Of a stretch of DNA of 64,000 bases, positions 44,802 to 54,134 are shown one piece after another. The notes beneath the pieces were generated by a model, which ran no database searches, was not told where the DNA came from, and saw nothing but the letters and a program-made list of their open reading frames with translations. Position 1 is the stretch's first letter. Every line of letters begins with the position of its first letter. The DNA is from Pseudomonadaceae bacterium SI-3 (GTDB lineage: Bacteria; Pseudomonadota; Gammaproteobacteria; Pseudomonadales; Pseudomonadaceae), in the NCBI GenBank assembly GCA_004010935.1, contig CP026511.1:1612001-1676000 (forward strand). Direction: 5' to 3'. The position numbers and the translations under genes were made by a program.

Positions 44802-46463
44802 ATGAAATATTCCTTGCTTTCCACCCGTCTGGCCTTGGCGGCCACCTCCTTGCTGCTGACACTGGGTAGCGCTCATGCCGCTGATCTCGCCAGCAAGAGC
44901 CCGGCCGGGGTTCGTTACCACGGTGGTGACGAAATCATCCTTCAAGGGTTCCACTGGAACGTAGTCCGGGAGTCTCCCAACAACTGGTACAACACTCTGC
45001 GCGACATGGCGCCAACCATTGCAGCTGATGGCTTCAGCGCGATCTGGATGCCAGTGCCGTGGCGCGATTTTTCCAGCTGGAGCGATGGTGCCAACTCCGG
45101 CGGTGGCGAGGGCTACTTCTGGCATGACTTCAACAAGAATGGCCGCTACGGCAGCGATGCTCAGCTCAAGCAGGCGGCTGCTGCACTTAACGGTGCGCAG
45201 GTGAAGGTGCTCTACGACGCGGTTCCCAACCACATGAATCGCGGTTACCCGAACAAGGAAATCAACCTGCCGGCTGGCCAGGGCTTCTGGCGCAACGATT
45301 GTTCCGATCCCGGCAACTACCCCAATGATTGCGACGATGGCGACCGTTTCGTCGGTGGCGATGCCGACCTGAATACTTCCAACCCGCAGGTATACGGGAT
45401 GTTCCGCGACGAGTTCGCCAATCTGCGCAGCAATTACGGCGCCGGTGGCTTGCGTTTCGACTTCGTGCGCGGGTATGCCGCTGAGCGGGTGGACGCCTGG
45501 ATGACCGCGGCGCACGACAATGCGTTCTGCGTGGGCGAACTGTGGAAGGCACCGGGCGAATACCCGAGCTGGGACTGGCGCAACACGGCCAGCTGGCAGC
45601 AGGTGATCAAGGATTGGTCGGATCGCGCCAAGTGCCCGGTATTCGACTTCGCACTCAAGGAGCGTATGCAGAACGGCACCATCGCCGACTGGAAGAACGG
45701 CCTCAACGGCAACCCCGATCCGCGCTGGCGTGAAGTGGCGGTAACCTTCGTCGATAACCACGACACCGGTTATTCGCCTGGGCAGAACGGCGGGCAGCAC
45801 CACTGGGCGCTGCGTGACGAGCTGGTACGCCAGGCCTACGCCTATATCCTCACGAGCCCGGGCACGCCGGTTGTGTACTGGTCGCACATGTACGACTGGG
45901 GGCATGCCCCGCTGATCCGTCAACTGATCAAGATCCGTCGTGCTGCGGGAGTTCGGGCTGATTCGGCGATTGAATTCCACGGCGGCTATTCCGGCCTGGT
46001 GGCAACCGTTCGCGGCACGACACAGACACTCGTGATCGCCCTGGGCTCGAACCTGAGCGATCCATCCCTGGTCAGCAGCGGCACCTTCAGTCCGGCGCTG
46101 AACGAGGACAGCGGTCAGCTGAAAGTCTGGACGACCGGTGGTGGGGTCGGTGGCGGTAATGGCGGCCTGGTTAGCGTCAATTTCCGCTGCGAGAACGGCA
46201 TAGCCCAGCCGGGTGACAGCATCTATGCGGTCGGTAACCTGGCTCAGCTTGGTAACTGGGCACCGGCCAGCGCGGTGCGCCTCATGGACGTCAGCAGCTA
46301 TCCCGTCTGGAAGGGCAGCATCAGCCTGCCCGCGCAACAAGCGGTCGAGTGGAAATGCATCGTGCGCAGCGATGCCAGCCCGACTCAGGTGAAAAGCTGG
46401 CAGCCGGGTGCCAATAACCGGGTGACCAGTGCCGAAGGCGCAACAACCGTAGGGCGTTTATAA
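44802..46463 (+). CDS. amyP: Maltotetraose-forming exo-amylase (EC 3.2.1.60), GH13 with CBM20
   Basis: The 553-residue precursor has a signal peptide ending AHA. The GH13 barrel starts GVRYHGGDEIILQGFHWNVV; catalytic residues are nucleophile Asp220 in GLRFDFVRG, acid/base Glu246 in CVGELW and Asp321 in FVDNHD, which fall at the mature positions 193, 219 and 294 known for the P. stutzeri enzyme. A Gly-rich linker (TGGGVGGGNGG) leads to a CBM20 starch-binding domain (about 455-553) with ending EGATTVGRL, as in that enzyme. It releases maltotetraose from starch outside the cell. Codon use and context fit a native gene. Confidence 0.95.
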   Translation: MKYSLLSTRLALAATSLLLTLGSAHAADLASKSPAGVRYHGGDEIILQGFHWNVVRESPNNWYNTLRDMAPTIAADGFSAIWMPVPWRDFSSWSDGANSGGGEGYFWHDFNKNGRYGSDAQLKQAAAALNGAQVKVLYDAVPNHMNRGYPNKEINLPAGQGFWRNDCSDPGNYPNDCDDGDRFVGGDADLNTSNPQVYGMFRDEFANLRSNYGAGGLRFDFVRGYAAERVDAWMTAAHDNAFCVGELWKAPGEYPSWDWRNTASWQQVIKDWSDRAKCPVFDFALKERMQNGTIADWKNGLNGNPDPRWREVAVTFVDNHDTGYSPGQNGGQHHWALRDELVRQAYAYILTSPGTPVVYWSHMYDWGHAPLIRQLIKIRRAAGVRADSAIEFHGGYSGLVATVRGTTQTLVIALGSNLSDPSLVSSGTFSPALNEDSGQLKVWTTGGGVGGGNGGLVSVNFRCENGIAQPGDSIYAVGNLAQLGNWAPASAVRLMDVSSYPVWKGSISLPAQQAVEWKCIVRSDASPTQVKSWQPGANNRVTSAEGATTVGRL

Positions 46464-46472
46464 CGCTTGCCT

Positions 46473-46494
46473 GCCGGGCCCGCTCGGGCCCGGC
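46473..46494. terminator. Terminator hairpin between amylase and kinase-like gene
   Basis: GCCGGGCCCG (46473-46482) pairs perfectly with CGGGCCCGGC (46485-46494) around a 2-base loop. It lies between two convergent genes and may serve both. Confidence 0.6.
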
Positions 46495-46529
46495 TCCCTA
46501 TTCGGTACCCCATGCCGGCCGCAGTTTGA

Positions 46530-47597
46530 CTAGGCGATCTGCCAGCGCTCGGCCAGCTGTCGTGCCCGCCGCAGCTCCTCTACCAGCTGTCGTTGTGGCT
46601 CGACGGGTAGCAATCGCTGCAGGTCGCCATGCCGCTCGCGCGTGGTGCGCTCCAGCCAGCCAATGCGCGCAAGAGTCGAGGCGGTGCAGGTCTGGCCGCT
46701 GAGGTCATCGTGCAGATCGAGCCAATGCGAACGCCAGGCTTCCTTCAGGTACAGCGCTTCGAGATCGCCGCGCATCGCGTGCTTCCATTCACCAATGATG
46801 CCGGCCAACCAGTCGAGTACTGTCGAACTGGCGCCGCGCGTCTCAAGCTCCATGTGCAGCCGCCCATATGCGTCCAGGGCAATGCGTTTCTCCAGCGCAA
46901 ACGCGGCCAGCGCGAGCGGTTCCTCGCGTTGCTCCAGTGTTAAAAGATGTGCGAAGTATTGGCGCGTCTCGAAGCGTTCGGCGGCGTGAAATTGAGGCAT
47001 TTCGGTGCCGTTGCTGTTGAACTTGCGCAGCGGGTCGAAGCGGTACATATAGCCGAAGTCGAACAGCCGCACGTGGCCGTCATCCAGTGTATTGCCGGGA
47101 CATAGATCCCATTCGAACAGCCCGCCGAGCAACAGCGCCACCAGCATCTCGAACAGCTGCGTCAGCTGTCGCTCGTTCCAGACCGCGATAGGGTCGCCCT
47201 CAATCCAGGGCGAAAGCAGTACGCCTTGGCGAAAGCTGCCATAACAGGTGTCGACGATGCCGACCAGCCGCTCGTCGAGAATCGGGTCGCGCTTGAGCTC
47301 GCGCAAGTCCGCACGGCGTTGCACCTCATTGAGAAAAGACGTCTGGCCATCAGTGTTCTGCACCAGGCACCTCTCGCGGGCGCGTTTGAGCGTCCAGCTC
47401 CGGCCCTGCGCCTCGATCCGGTAGACATGCGCTGTGAGCCCGCCGGAGATTACGCGGCTGACGTAGTCTTCGCTGCCATCGGTGATCGCCAGAGTTGCCA
47501 GCGGTAGCGGACAATCGTCCGGGTGCCCGACTTCCAGTTCGGCATTGCTGGCAATGAAAGCCAGCTGCGCTTGCTGGCGCGTGTTCAAGGTGTTCAT
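46530..47597 (-). CDS. Kinase-fold protein (putative phosphotransferase)
   Basis: The 355-residue cytoplasmic protein shows a protein-kinase-like fold: TAHVYRIEAQGRSWTLKRAR has the beta-3 lysine, LLSPWIEGD the hinge, EWDLCPGNTL a catalytic-loop-like D-x4-N, and VRLFDFGYMYRFDP the metal-binding DFG. Overall it resembles aminoglycoside/choline-kinase relatives and uncharacterised phosphotransferases of pseudomonads. It lies in the maltose region but has no obvious role there. A short frame overlap is absent and its transcription unit is single. Substrate unknown. Confidence 0.75.
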   Translation of the reverse strand: MNTLNTRQQAQLAFIASNAELEVGHPDDCPLPLATLAITDGSEDYVSRVISGGLTAHVYRIEAQGRSWTLKRARERCLVQNTDGQTSFLNEVQRRADLRELKRDPILDERLVGIVDTCYGSFRQGVLLSPWIEGDPIAVWNERQLTQLFEMLVALLLGGLFEWDLCPGNTLDDGHVRLFDFGYMYRFDPLRKFNSNGTEMPQFHAAERFETRQYFAHLLTLEQREEPLALAAFALEKRIALDAYGRLHMELETRGASSTVLDWLAGIIGEWKHAMRGDLEALYLKEAWRSHWLDLHDDLSGQTCTASTLARIGWLERTTRERHGDLQRLLPVEPQRQLVEELRRARQLAERWQIA

Positions 47598-47691
47598 GGC
47601 GAGGTCTCCGCACAGGGTGCGCTATGGATGAGATTGCATGGATCGGTCGCGGCGTGTCGGGGTCGATAGGAGAACAGACGTGGAGGTGAAC

Positions 47692-48024
47692 ATGGCCGAT
47701 GTGTACAAGACTGAAACCATCACGCGCGCCGAGGTCGACTCGCTCGACGGGGTAACGGTGCTCGACTTCGGCACCAACTGGTGCGGACATTGCCGCTCTG
47801 CCGAGCCGCACATCGAGCGGGCACTGGCCGAGTATCCGCAGATCAACCACATCAAGGTCGAGGACGGTCCGGGACGCCCACTTGGGCGCAGGTATCGCGT
47901 CAAGCTCTGGCCAACCCTGATCTTCGTGCGTCTCGGTCAGGAGCTGGCCCGAGTGGTGCGGCCGACCGACGCCAAGGTGGTCGGCGATGCCGCTGCCCAT
48001 GCCACCAACCCGCTCAGCGATTGA
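47692..48024 (+). CDS. Thioredoxin-family protein
   Basis: The 110-residue cytoplasmic protein has the thioredoxin pattern VTVLDFGTNWCGHCRSAEP with active site WCGHC (a PDI-like CGHC rather than the CGPC of thioredoxin 1), YRVKLWPTLIFVR with the cis-proline, and a helical end. GGAGG lies 5 bases before the ATG. The end overlaps malS tail-to-tail by 11 bases. The CGHC site suggests a more oxidising redox potential. Confidence 0.88.
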   Translation: MADVYKTETITRAEVDSLDGVTVLDFGTNWCGHCRSAEPHIERALAEYPQINHIKVEDGPGRPLGRRYRVKLWPTLIFVRLGQELARVVRPTDAKVVGDAAAHATNPLSD

Positions 48025-50089
48025 CCAGAGCCCCCGACTGCACCACGACGACCTTGTCGATGCCCTGTACCCGCGAGAACGCATAGGGCTGATCTGAAAG
48101 CTGTTGGTGCCGGCCGGCGCCAATGGCTGGATGCCGTGCGCGGAACTGACCGATTCGTTGCCAGTGATCAATTAGCGCAGCGATCTCGGGTTTGGTGTGC
48201 TCGCTCCAGTTCATATCGGACCGTGTGCCCTGGTAAGGGTCGGAGCCGGTGGGGCCGAAAGCGCGGGCGCTCTCGTCGCCGTAGTAGATCTGCACGGCGC
48301 CGGGGCTCAGCAGAAGCGCGCTGGCAAGGCCGCGTTGGCGCTCCAGGTCGTGCTGCGCGCTGAACAGCGAGGTGTCATGGGATGAGGCATAGCTCATGAA
48401 GTTATGGCCGGGATTGTCCGCCAGCAGGCTGGCGTAATGCCCGTAGCTCTTGTCGGCCCGGACCAGGCAATCGCTGGCAGCTCCGGCGACCTCCTGCTGG
48501 AAGGCAAAGTTGATCAGCGCATCGAAGCCGTTGCTCTGGTAATCGCTGATTTCCGGCCCGTGGCCAAAGACTTCGCCCACCATCCAGAACGGCTCGCCCG
48601 CGAGCGGATCGTCTGGATTGGCTTCAGACCAATCGCGCCGGGCCTGGTCCGCCTGCTGGCGCAGCTGCGCCCACGCGGTCGGCTCGACGTGCATGACAGT
48701 GTCGGCGCGAAAACCGTCGACGCCGAATTCGCGCACCCAAGTCGTCAGCCACTCGTTGAGGTAATCGCGCACGCGGTAACCGTCGCGTTCGACGGCGCGG
48801 GTGGGTTGCTTGTGACGAAGAAATTCAGGCAGGCGAACTGGTGTTTCTGATTCGGTGCGAAAGTCAGGCAAGAACGCCAGCGACCCTTTGAGCGGGTCCA
48901 CCAGAACGCTCGGTGGCACCGGGTAGTCGGCAATACCGGCGCGCACCCAGTCCTTGCCCCACCAGCGAGACCAGGCCGGGTGATCGTAATCGACCAAATT
49001 GTGGTAGGCGTGCAGGTGCTCGTAGGGCTCCGGCTGCCAGGCGGTCCAGCGTTCGGGCAGGTATTGCGCCATCCCGTCTCGCAGGCCACCAAAGCCAAAC
49101 TGCTGCATGTCCGCCAGGGTGGAGTAGCCAGCGTGGTTGAGCACGACGTCGAACAACACGCGGATGCCGCGGGCATGTGCCTCCCTGATCAGCTCGCGCA
49201 GGTCGGCTTCGGTGCCCATGTTGGCGTCCAGCTGGGTGTAATCCAATGCGTAATAGCCGTGGTAGGCGTAATGGCGAAAGTCGCCTTTATCGCCGCCACC
49301 GACCCAGCCGTGGATCTGTTCATAGGGTGCGCTGATCCACAGCGCGTCCACGCCCAGCTTGGCCAAGTAATCGAGCTTGCTGGTCAGCCCTTTGAGATCG
49401 CCGCCATGAAAGGTGCCGATTTCCTGAGCGCCGTCGGGCTCGCGGCCATAGCTGCGGTCGTTGTTCGGGTCGCCATTGGCGAAACGGTCGGTCAGGGCGA
49501 AATAGACGGTCGCGTTGCGCCAGTCTCGCGCCCGTTCCGGGTGCGCCTCGGCAGCTTCGATCAGCAGTAAGCCGTTGCTGCCGGGTGCCGGGGTCAGTTC
49601 GACCTTGCCGTCCTTCACGATGGTCGTGTTGCCGCTGTAAGCGTCGCGCAATCGCTGGCCATCCTCGAATACCCCAGCGACCGGAACCTGTACGGCTTCG
49701 CCATTCCATGGTTGGCAGGCCTGCTCGACTGGCTCCTGCGATTGGCGACTGGGCAACAACCGCAGGTTGGCGTCATCGCCCGTCTGCACCAGCAGGCGGT
49801 AGCGCCCCGGTTTCACTACATCGAAATCGAAGCGATCGCCAGCGCTCAGCGCGTGGCGTTGAAACGGCTTGAGCGGCTTCTGTTCGGCCTCGCCAGTACC
49901 CAGTTCGAGGGTGCCTTTGGTTAGCTCCAGCTCCGCCGCGAAGCGATCCTGGGCTAGCGTTTCCCAGGCTGGTTGCAGAGGCTGACCGTTCAGTCTGATA
50001 GGGACTTGCGGTTCCGCTTGTATAACGGGTGCGAGCAGTCCGAAACAAAGGGCTAGGATAGATGGACTAAGGGGCGGCAGAGGGCGCAT
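48014..50089 (-). CDS. malS: Periplasmic alpha-amylase MalS-like (GH13)
   Basis: The 691-residue precursor has a signal peptide ending IQA, an N-terminal beta domain of about 190 residues, and a GH13 barrel. GH13 regions are GIRVLFDVVLNHAG (I), GFRADTVMHV with nucleophile Asp (II), FWMVGEVFGHG with Glu (III) and FMSYASSHDTS with Asp (IV). MalS hydrolyses longer maltodextrins in the periplasm in E. coli. The start at 50089 follows GGAGC. It is divergent from malE, and its upstream region holds MalT-box-like sites. Confidence 0.9.
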   Translation of the reverse strand: MRPLPPLSPSILALCFGLLAPVIQAEPQVPIRLNGQPLQPAWETLAQDRFAAELELTKGTLELGTGEAEQKPLKPFQRHALSAGDRFDFDVVKPGRYRLLVQTGDDANLRLLPSRQSQEPVEQACQPWNGEAVQVPVAGVFEDGQRLRDAYSGNTTIVKDGKVELTPAPGSNGLLLIEAAEAHPERARDWRNATVYFALTDRFANGDPNNDRSYGREPDGAQEIGTFHGGDLKGLTSKLDYLAKLGVDALWISAPYEQIHGWVGGGDKGDFRHYAYHGYYALDYTQLDANMGTEADLRELIREAHARGIRVLFDVVLNHAGYSTLADMQQFGFGGLRDGMAQYLPERWTAWQPEPYEHLHAYHNLVDYDHPAWSRWWGKDWVRAGIADYPVPPSVLVDPLKGSLAFLPDFRTESETPVRLPEFLRHKQPTRAVERDGYRVRDYLNEWLTTWVREFGVDGFRADTVMHVEPTAWAQLRQQADQARRDWSEANPDDPLAGEPFWMVGEVFGHGPEISDYQSNGFDALINFAFQQEVAGAASDCLVRADKSYGHYASLLADNPGHNFMSYASSHDTSLFSAQHDLERQRGLASALLLSPGAVQIYYGDESARAFGPTGSDPYQGTRSDMNWSEHTKPEIAALIDHWQRIGQFRARHPAIGAGRHQQLSDQPYAFSRVQGIDKVVVVQSGALVNR

Positions 50090-50221
50090 GTCCGGCTCCG
50101 GTTTGGCGGGGAAGAGGCGGTATTCAAGCCTGTTTTCGTCGGCCCGTGCAGGCTGAGAAAGGGCGATTCGAGGGCTCTGCGGGTGCAGTGCGAATGCAAA
50201 ACTACGCCCTGCTTCTACGCC

Positions 50222-50246
50222 CCTCATCCTCCCTTCGGGGAGGATG
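50222..50246. promoter_or_regulatory. MalT-box-like pair forming a UUCG hairpin, malS-malE region
   Basis: GAGGATGAGG on the minus strand (50222-50231) and GGGGAGGATG on the plus strand (50237-50246) each match the MalT consensus at 9 of 10 positions. Together they form a perfect inverted repeat, CATCCTCCC-TTCG-GGGAGGATG (50225-50246), with a stable UUCG loop. It lies 103 bases before malE and 133 before malS. The remaining 50090-50348 shows no gene. Confidence 0.55.
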
Positions 50247-50348
50247 TCTTCGCCCACTGGCGGGGCGAGTATGGATGCACTGCGAGACCGTCAGACGGCA
50301 CGCAGAACGTTGTGGATCAAAAATAAGAAGCCACGAGGAAATACCTAC

Positions 50349-51536
50349 ATGAATAAAAAGCTGTTTGCAGCGGCCGCGATCGGTCTCTCCGCAACTCTGA
50401 GCCTGCCGCTGTCTGTCCAGGCCGCCATCGAAGAAGGCAAGCTGGTTGTCTGGATCAATGGCGACAAAGGCCATAAGGGACTGGCCGAGGTGGGCAAGAA
50501 GTTCACCGAAGAAACCGGCATTCCCGTCGAGGTGGCACACCCCGATGCAGCCACGGACAAATTCCAGCAGGCCGCCGCCACCGGCAATGGCCCGGACATC
50601 TTCATCTGGGCGCACGATCGCCTCGGTGAGTGGGCTCAGAGCGGTCTGATCACCCCCGTCACACCCAGCGCCGAGACCAAGCAGGAAGTCGCGGACTTCG
50701 CCTGGGACGCCGTCAGCTACAACGGCAAGCTGTGGGGCTATCCGATGGCGGTCGAAGCGCCTGCGCTGATCTACAACAAGGCCCTGGTGTCGGCCCCGCC
50801 CAAGACCTTCGAAGAAGTCCTGGCGATGAACAAGGAGCTCGCCGCCGACGGCAAGCGCGCAATCCTCTGGGACTACAACAACACCTATTTCACCTGGGCC
50901 TTGCTGGCCGCCAACGGCGGTTATGCCTTCGAAGATACCGGCTCGGGCTATGACGTCAGCAAAACCGGCGTCAATAACGAGGGCGCCAAGCAGGGCGCAG
51001 CCGTCCTCAAGCGCTTGATCGACGAGGGCGTGATGCCCAAGGGCGCCGACTACAGCGCCGCAGAGGCCGCCTTCAATAAAGGCGATACGGCGATGTTCAT
51101 CAGCGGCCCCTGGGCCTGGTCGAACATCAAGAAGAGCGGCATCGACTTTGGCGTGGCGCCGATCCCGGCAGTAGGCGATAGCCCGAGCAAGCCGTTCTCC
51201 GGCGTGATGGCCGCAACGCTCAACGCTGCCAGCCCGAACCAGGCGCTCGCCGTCGAGTTTCTCGAAAACTACTTGCTCGAGGTCGAGGGCCTGAAGGCTG
51301 TGAACGCCGACGTGCCGTTGGGCGCGGTGGTGAACAAGGAGTTCATGGCCGAGTTGTCCGACGATCCGATGATCAAGGCCACCTTCGAGAGTGCTCAGCA
51401 GGGCCGTCCGATGCCGAACATTCCGCAGATGGGCGTGTTCTGGTCAGCCATGGAACCTGCCCTGACGAACATCACTTCCGGTCGTCAAACTGTGGATGCC
51501 GCCCTGGATGACGCCGCCAAACGCATCGTCAAATAA
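50349..51536 (+). CDS. malE: Maltose/maltodextrin-binding periplasmic protein MalE
   Basis: The 395-residue precursor has a signal peptide ending VQA and the mature start [20 protein letters not shown], the MalE sequence start. Further MalE phrases are [48 protein letters not shown] and [19 protein letters not shown]. It delivers maltodextrins to MalFGK2. GAGGAA precedes the ATG at 50349. First gene of the malEFG-malT-maa unit. Confidence 0.95.
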   Translation: MNKKLFAAAAIGLSATLSLPLSVQAAIEEGKLVVWINGDKGHKGLAEVGKKFTEETGIPVEVAHPDAATDKFQQAAATGNGPDIFIWAHDRLGEWAQSGLITPVTPSAETKQEVADFAWDAVSYNGKLWGYPMAVEAPALIYNKALVSAPPKTFEEVLAMNKELAADGKRAILWDYNNTYFTWALLAANGGYAFEDTGSGYDVSKTGVNNEGAKQGAAVLKRLIDEGVMPKGADYSAAEAAFNKGDTAMFISGPWAWSNIKKSGIDFGVAPIPAVGDSPSKPFSGVMAATLNAASPNQALAVEFLENYLLEVEGLKAVNADVPLGAVVNKEFMAELSDDPMIKATFESAQQGRPMPNIPQMGVFWSAMEPALTNITSGRQTVDAALDDAAKRIVK

Positions 51537-51603
51537 CGACAACCCACAGCCGCAGTTGGAGACGCCTGCGTCTTCGGCTGCGCGCCCTGAGGCCCAGATT
51601 CCG

Positions 51604-53169
51604 ATGTCCGCCGTGAATGTTCCTGCCGAAATGCCCGGCCGCGCCGTGCCGAAACTGTCGATACCCAAGCTGCCAGCTGCGATGCGTTGGGGCCTTTGGC
51701 TGCTGTGCAACGCCTTTGCCCTGTACCTGATCATCGCGCTCTATGCGCAGGGGCAAACCGTGTTCGCTCTGCTCGGGCTGGTGGTCGCCGGAATCGCCAG
51801 TTTCGTGTTCATCAATCGCCGTGCCTACGCCCACCGTTACATATTCCCGGCGGTAGCGGGGATGCTGGTGTTCGTGATCTTCCCGCTGCTCTACACCGTG
51901 GGCATCGGCTTCACCAATTACAGCGGCACCAACCTGCTGAGCTTCGAGCAGGCGCAGCGTTACCACCTCAATCAGACCTACCTTGCAGGCGAACGCTTCG
52001 GCTTCAGCCTGCACCAGAACGATGCCGGTGAGATGCGCCTGCGGGTCGATCGTGGCGAGCAGGGCGTCTGGGTTTCCGCTCCGCTGGCAGGTGAGCCGGT
52101 TGAGGGCGAGCCGCTTGGCATGAGCCGGGAGGCTGAGGTCGAAAACCTGGGTGCGGCCTTGCCGTTGCGTGATGTGATCCGCCAGCGCAAGCAACTGGAA
52201 CAGTGGGTCATGCGCGGTCATGAAGGTCAGCTGCTGCGCCTTTATGGGCTGCGCGAAGTCGCCGCGGTGGAGCCGCTGTACCGGTTGCGCGACGACGGCT
52301 CGCTGGTCAACAACCAGACCGGTGAACGCCTTACGGCCAACGATGAGATCGGTTTCTACGTCGACGCCGAAGGGCAGAAGGTCGCGCCGGGTTACACGGT
52401 CTATGCCGGCTGGAGCAATTTCGCCAAGGTGCTGACCGATCCGAAGATTCGCGGCCCGTTTCTGCAGATCTTCGTCTGGACGGTGTGCTTCGCTGCGCTG
52501 ACGGTGGTCTTCACCCTCGCGGTCGGCCTGGTGTTGGCCAGTCTGCTGCAGTGGGAGATGGTTCGCGGCAAGGCGTTCTACCGGCTGATGCTGATTCTTC
52601 CGTACGCGGTGCCGGCGTTCATCTCGATCCTCGTGTTCAAAGGCCTGTTCAACCAGAGCTTCGGTGAGATCAATCTGATGCTCGACAGCCTGTTCGGGGT
52701 GCGGCCGGACTGGTTCAGTGACCCGACCCTGGCGCGCAGCATGATCCTGATGGTCAACACCTGGCTCGGTTATCCCTACATGTTGTTGCTGTGCATGGGG
52801 CTGCTGCAGGCGATTCCGCGCGACCTCTATGAGGCCTCGGCCATGGACGGCGCGACGCCACTCGACAACCTGTTGAAGATCACGCTGCCGCTGCTGATCA
52901 AACCGCTGGCGCCGCTGCTGATCGCAAGCTTCGCCTTCAACTTCAACAACTTTGTGCTGATCACGCTGCTGACCCGTGGCGGCCCCGACATCCTCGGCAC
53001 CACAACCCCGGCGGGCACTACCGATCTGCTGGTCAGTTACACCTACCGCATCGCCTTCCAGGATTCAGGGCAGAACTTTGCCCTGGCCGCCGCCATCGCC
53101 ACGCTGATCTTCATCGTCGTCGGCGCCATGGCCTGGCTGAACCTGAAGCTCTCGAAAGTGAAGGTCTGA
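51604..53169 (+). CDS. malF: Maltose ABC transporter permease MalF
   Basis: The 521-residue inner-membrane protein has eight segments and the large periplasmic P2 loop typical of MalF ([15 protein letters not shown] to [16 protein letters not shown]). The EAA loop reads [21 protein letters not shown], with [14 protein letters not shown] before it. The start at 51604 gives a length near the 514 residues of E. coli MalF; an ATG at 51496 inside malE would add 36 residues rich in Pro/Asn that look untranslated. It follows malE directly. Confidence 0.93.
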   Translation: MSAVNVPAEMPGRAVPKLSIPKLPAAMRWGLWLLCNAFALYLIIALYAQGQTVFALLGLVVAGIASFVFINRRAYAHRYIFPAVAGMLVFVIFPLLYTVGIGFTNYSGTNLLSFEQAQRYHLNQTYLAGERFGFSLHQNDAGEMRLRVDRGEQGVWVSAPLAGEPVEGEPLGMSREAEVENLGAALPLRDVIRQRKQLEQWVMRGHEGQLLRLYGLREVAAVEPLYRLRDDGSLVNNQTGERLTANDEIGFYVDAEGQKVAPGYTVYAGWSNFAKVLTDPKIRGPFLQIFVWTVCFAALTVVFTLAVGLVLASLLQWEMVRGKAFYRLMLILPYAVPAFISILVFKGLFNQSFGEINLMLDSLFGVRPDWFSDPTLARSMILMVNTWLGYPYMLLLCMGLLQAIPRDLYEASAMDGATPLDNLLKITLPLLIKPLAPLLIASFAFNFNNFVLITLLTRGGPDILGTTTPAGTTDLLVSYTYRIAFQDSGQNFALAAAIATLIFIVVGAMAWLNLKLSKVKV

Positions 53170-53180
53170 GGATTACGCAC

Positions 53181-54071
53181 ATGGCCATGGTTCAACCAAA
53201 ATCCGTCAAATACCGCCTCTGGCTGACGCACGCAGGCTTGCTCGCTTTTGTCGCGCTGATCGTGTTCCCACTGCTGATGGTGGTGTCGATCTCCTTCCGG
53301 GAGGGCAACTTCGCCACTGGCAGTCTGCTGCCCGACAACCCAACGCTGGAGCATTGGTCGCTGGCGCTGGGCATCCCTTACGTCCATGAAAATGGCGAAG
53401 TCAGCAACCCGCCGTTCCCCGTGCTGACCTGGCTGTGGAACTCGATGAAGATCGCGCTGATCAGCTCGCTGCTGATCCTCATGCTTTCGACCACCAGCGC
53501 CTATGCCTTTGCGCGGCTGCGCTTCGGTGGCAAGAGTCCGATTCTCAAGGGCATGCTGATCTTCCAGATGTTTCCACCGGTGCTGACGCTGGTGGCCATT
53601 TACGCCTTGTTCGACCAGTTGGGCGAACACATCAGCTGGCTGGGCGTTAACACCCACGGCGCCGTGATCATCGCCTCGCTGGGTGGCATGGCGCTGCATA
53701 TCTGGACCATCAAGGGCTACTTCGAAAGCATCGACGGCTCGCTGGAAGAGGCGGCCATCGTCGATGGCGCCACCACCTGGCAGGCCTTCGTGCACATCTT
53801 GCTACCCATGAGCGTGCCGATTCTGGCGGTGGTGTTCATCCTCGCCTTCATCACCAGTGTCACCGAGTACCCCATTGCCTCGGTGCTGTTGATGGATGTA
53901 GACAAGCTCACCTTGTCGGTCGGTGCGCAACAGTACCTCTACGATCAAAACTACCTCTGGGGCGACTTCGCTGCGGCGGCGGTGCTCTCCGGACTGCCGA
54001 TCACCGCGGTGTTCCTGTATTGCCAGAAGTGGATCGTCGGCGGGCTCACAGCCGGAGGCGTAAAGGGGTAA
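53181..54071 (+). CDS. malG: Maltose ABC transporter permease MalG
   Basis: The 296-residue protein has six membrane segments and the MalG phrases [53 protein letters not shown] (EAA loop) and [13 protein letters not shown], ending [10 protein letters not shown]. It completes the MalFG pore. The start lies 11 bases after malF. Confidence 0.94.
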   Translation: MAMVQPKSVKYRLWLTHAGLLAFVALIVFPLLMVVSISFREGNFATGSLLPDNPTLEHWSLALGIPYVHENGEVSNPPFPVLTWLWNSMKIALISSLLILMLSTTSAYAFARLRFGGKSPILKGMLIFQMFPPVLTLVAIYALFDQLGEHISWLGVNTHGAVIIASLGGMALHIWTIKGYFESIDGSLEEAAIVDGATTWQAFVHILLPMSVPILAVVFILAFITSVTEYPIASVLLMDVDKLTLSVGAQQYLYDQNYLWGDFAAAAVLSGLPITAVFLYCQKWIVGGLTAGGVKG

Positions 54072-54134
54072 TCGACCCAGGACAGCTCGATGCGTCACGA
54101 CACCCGAACAGGGAACGAACAACGGGAGACGACC

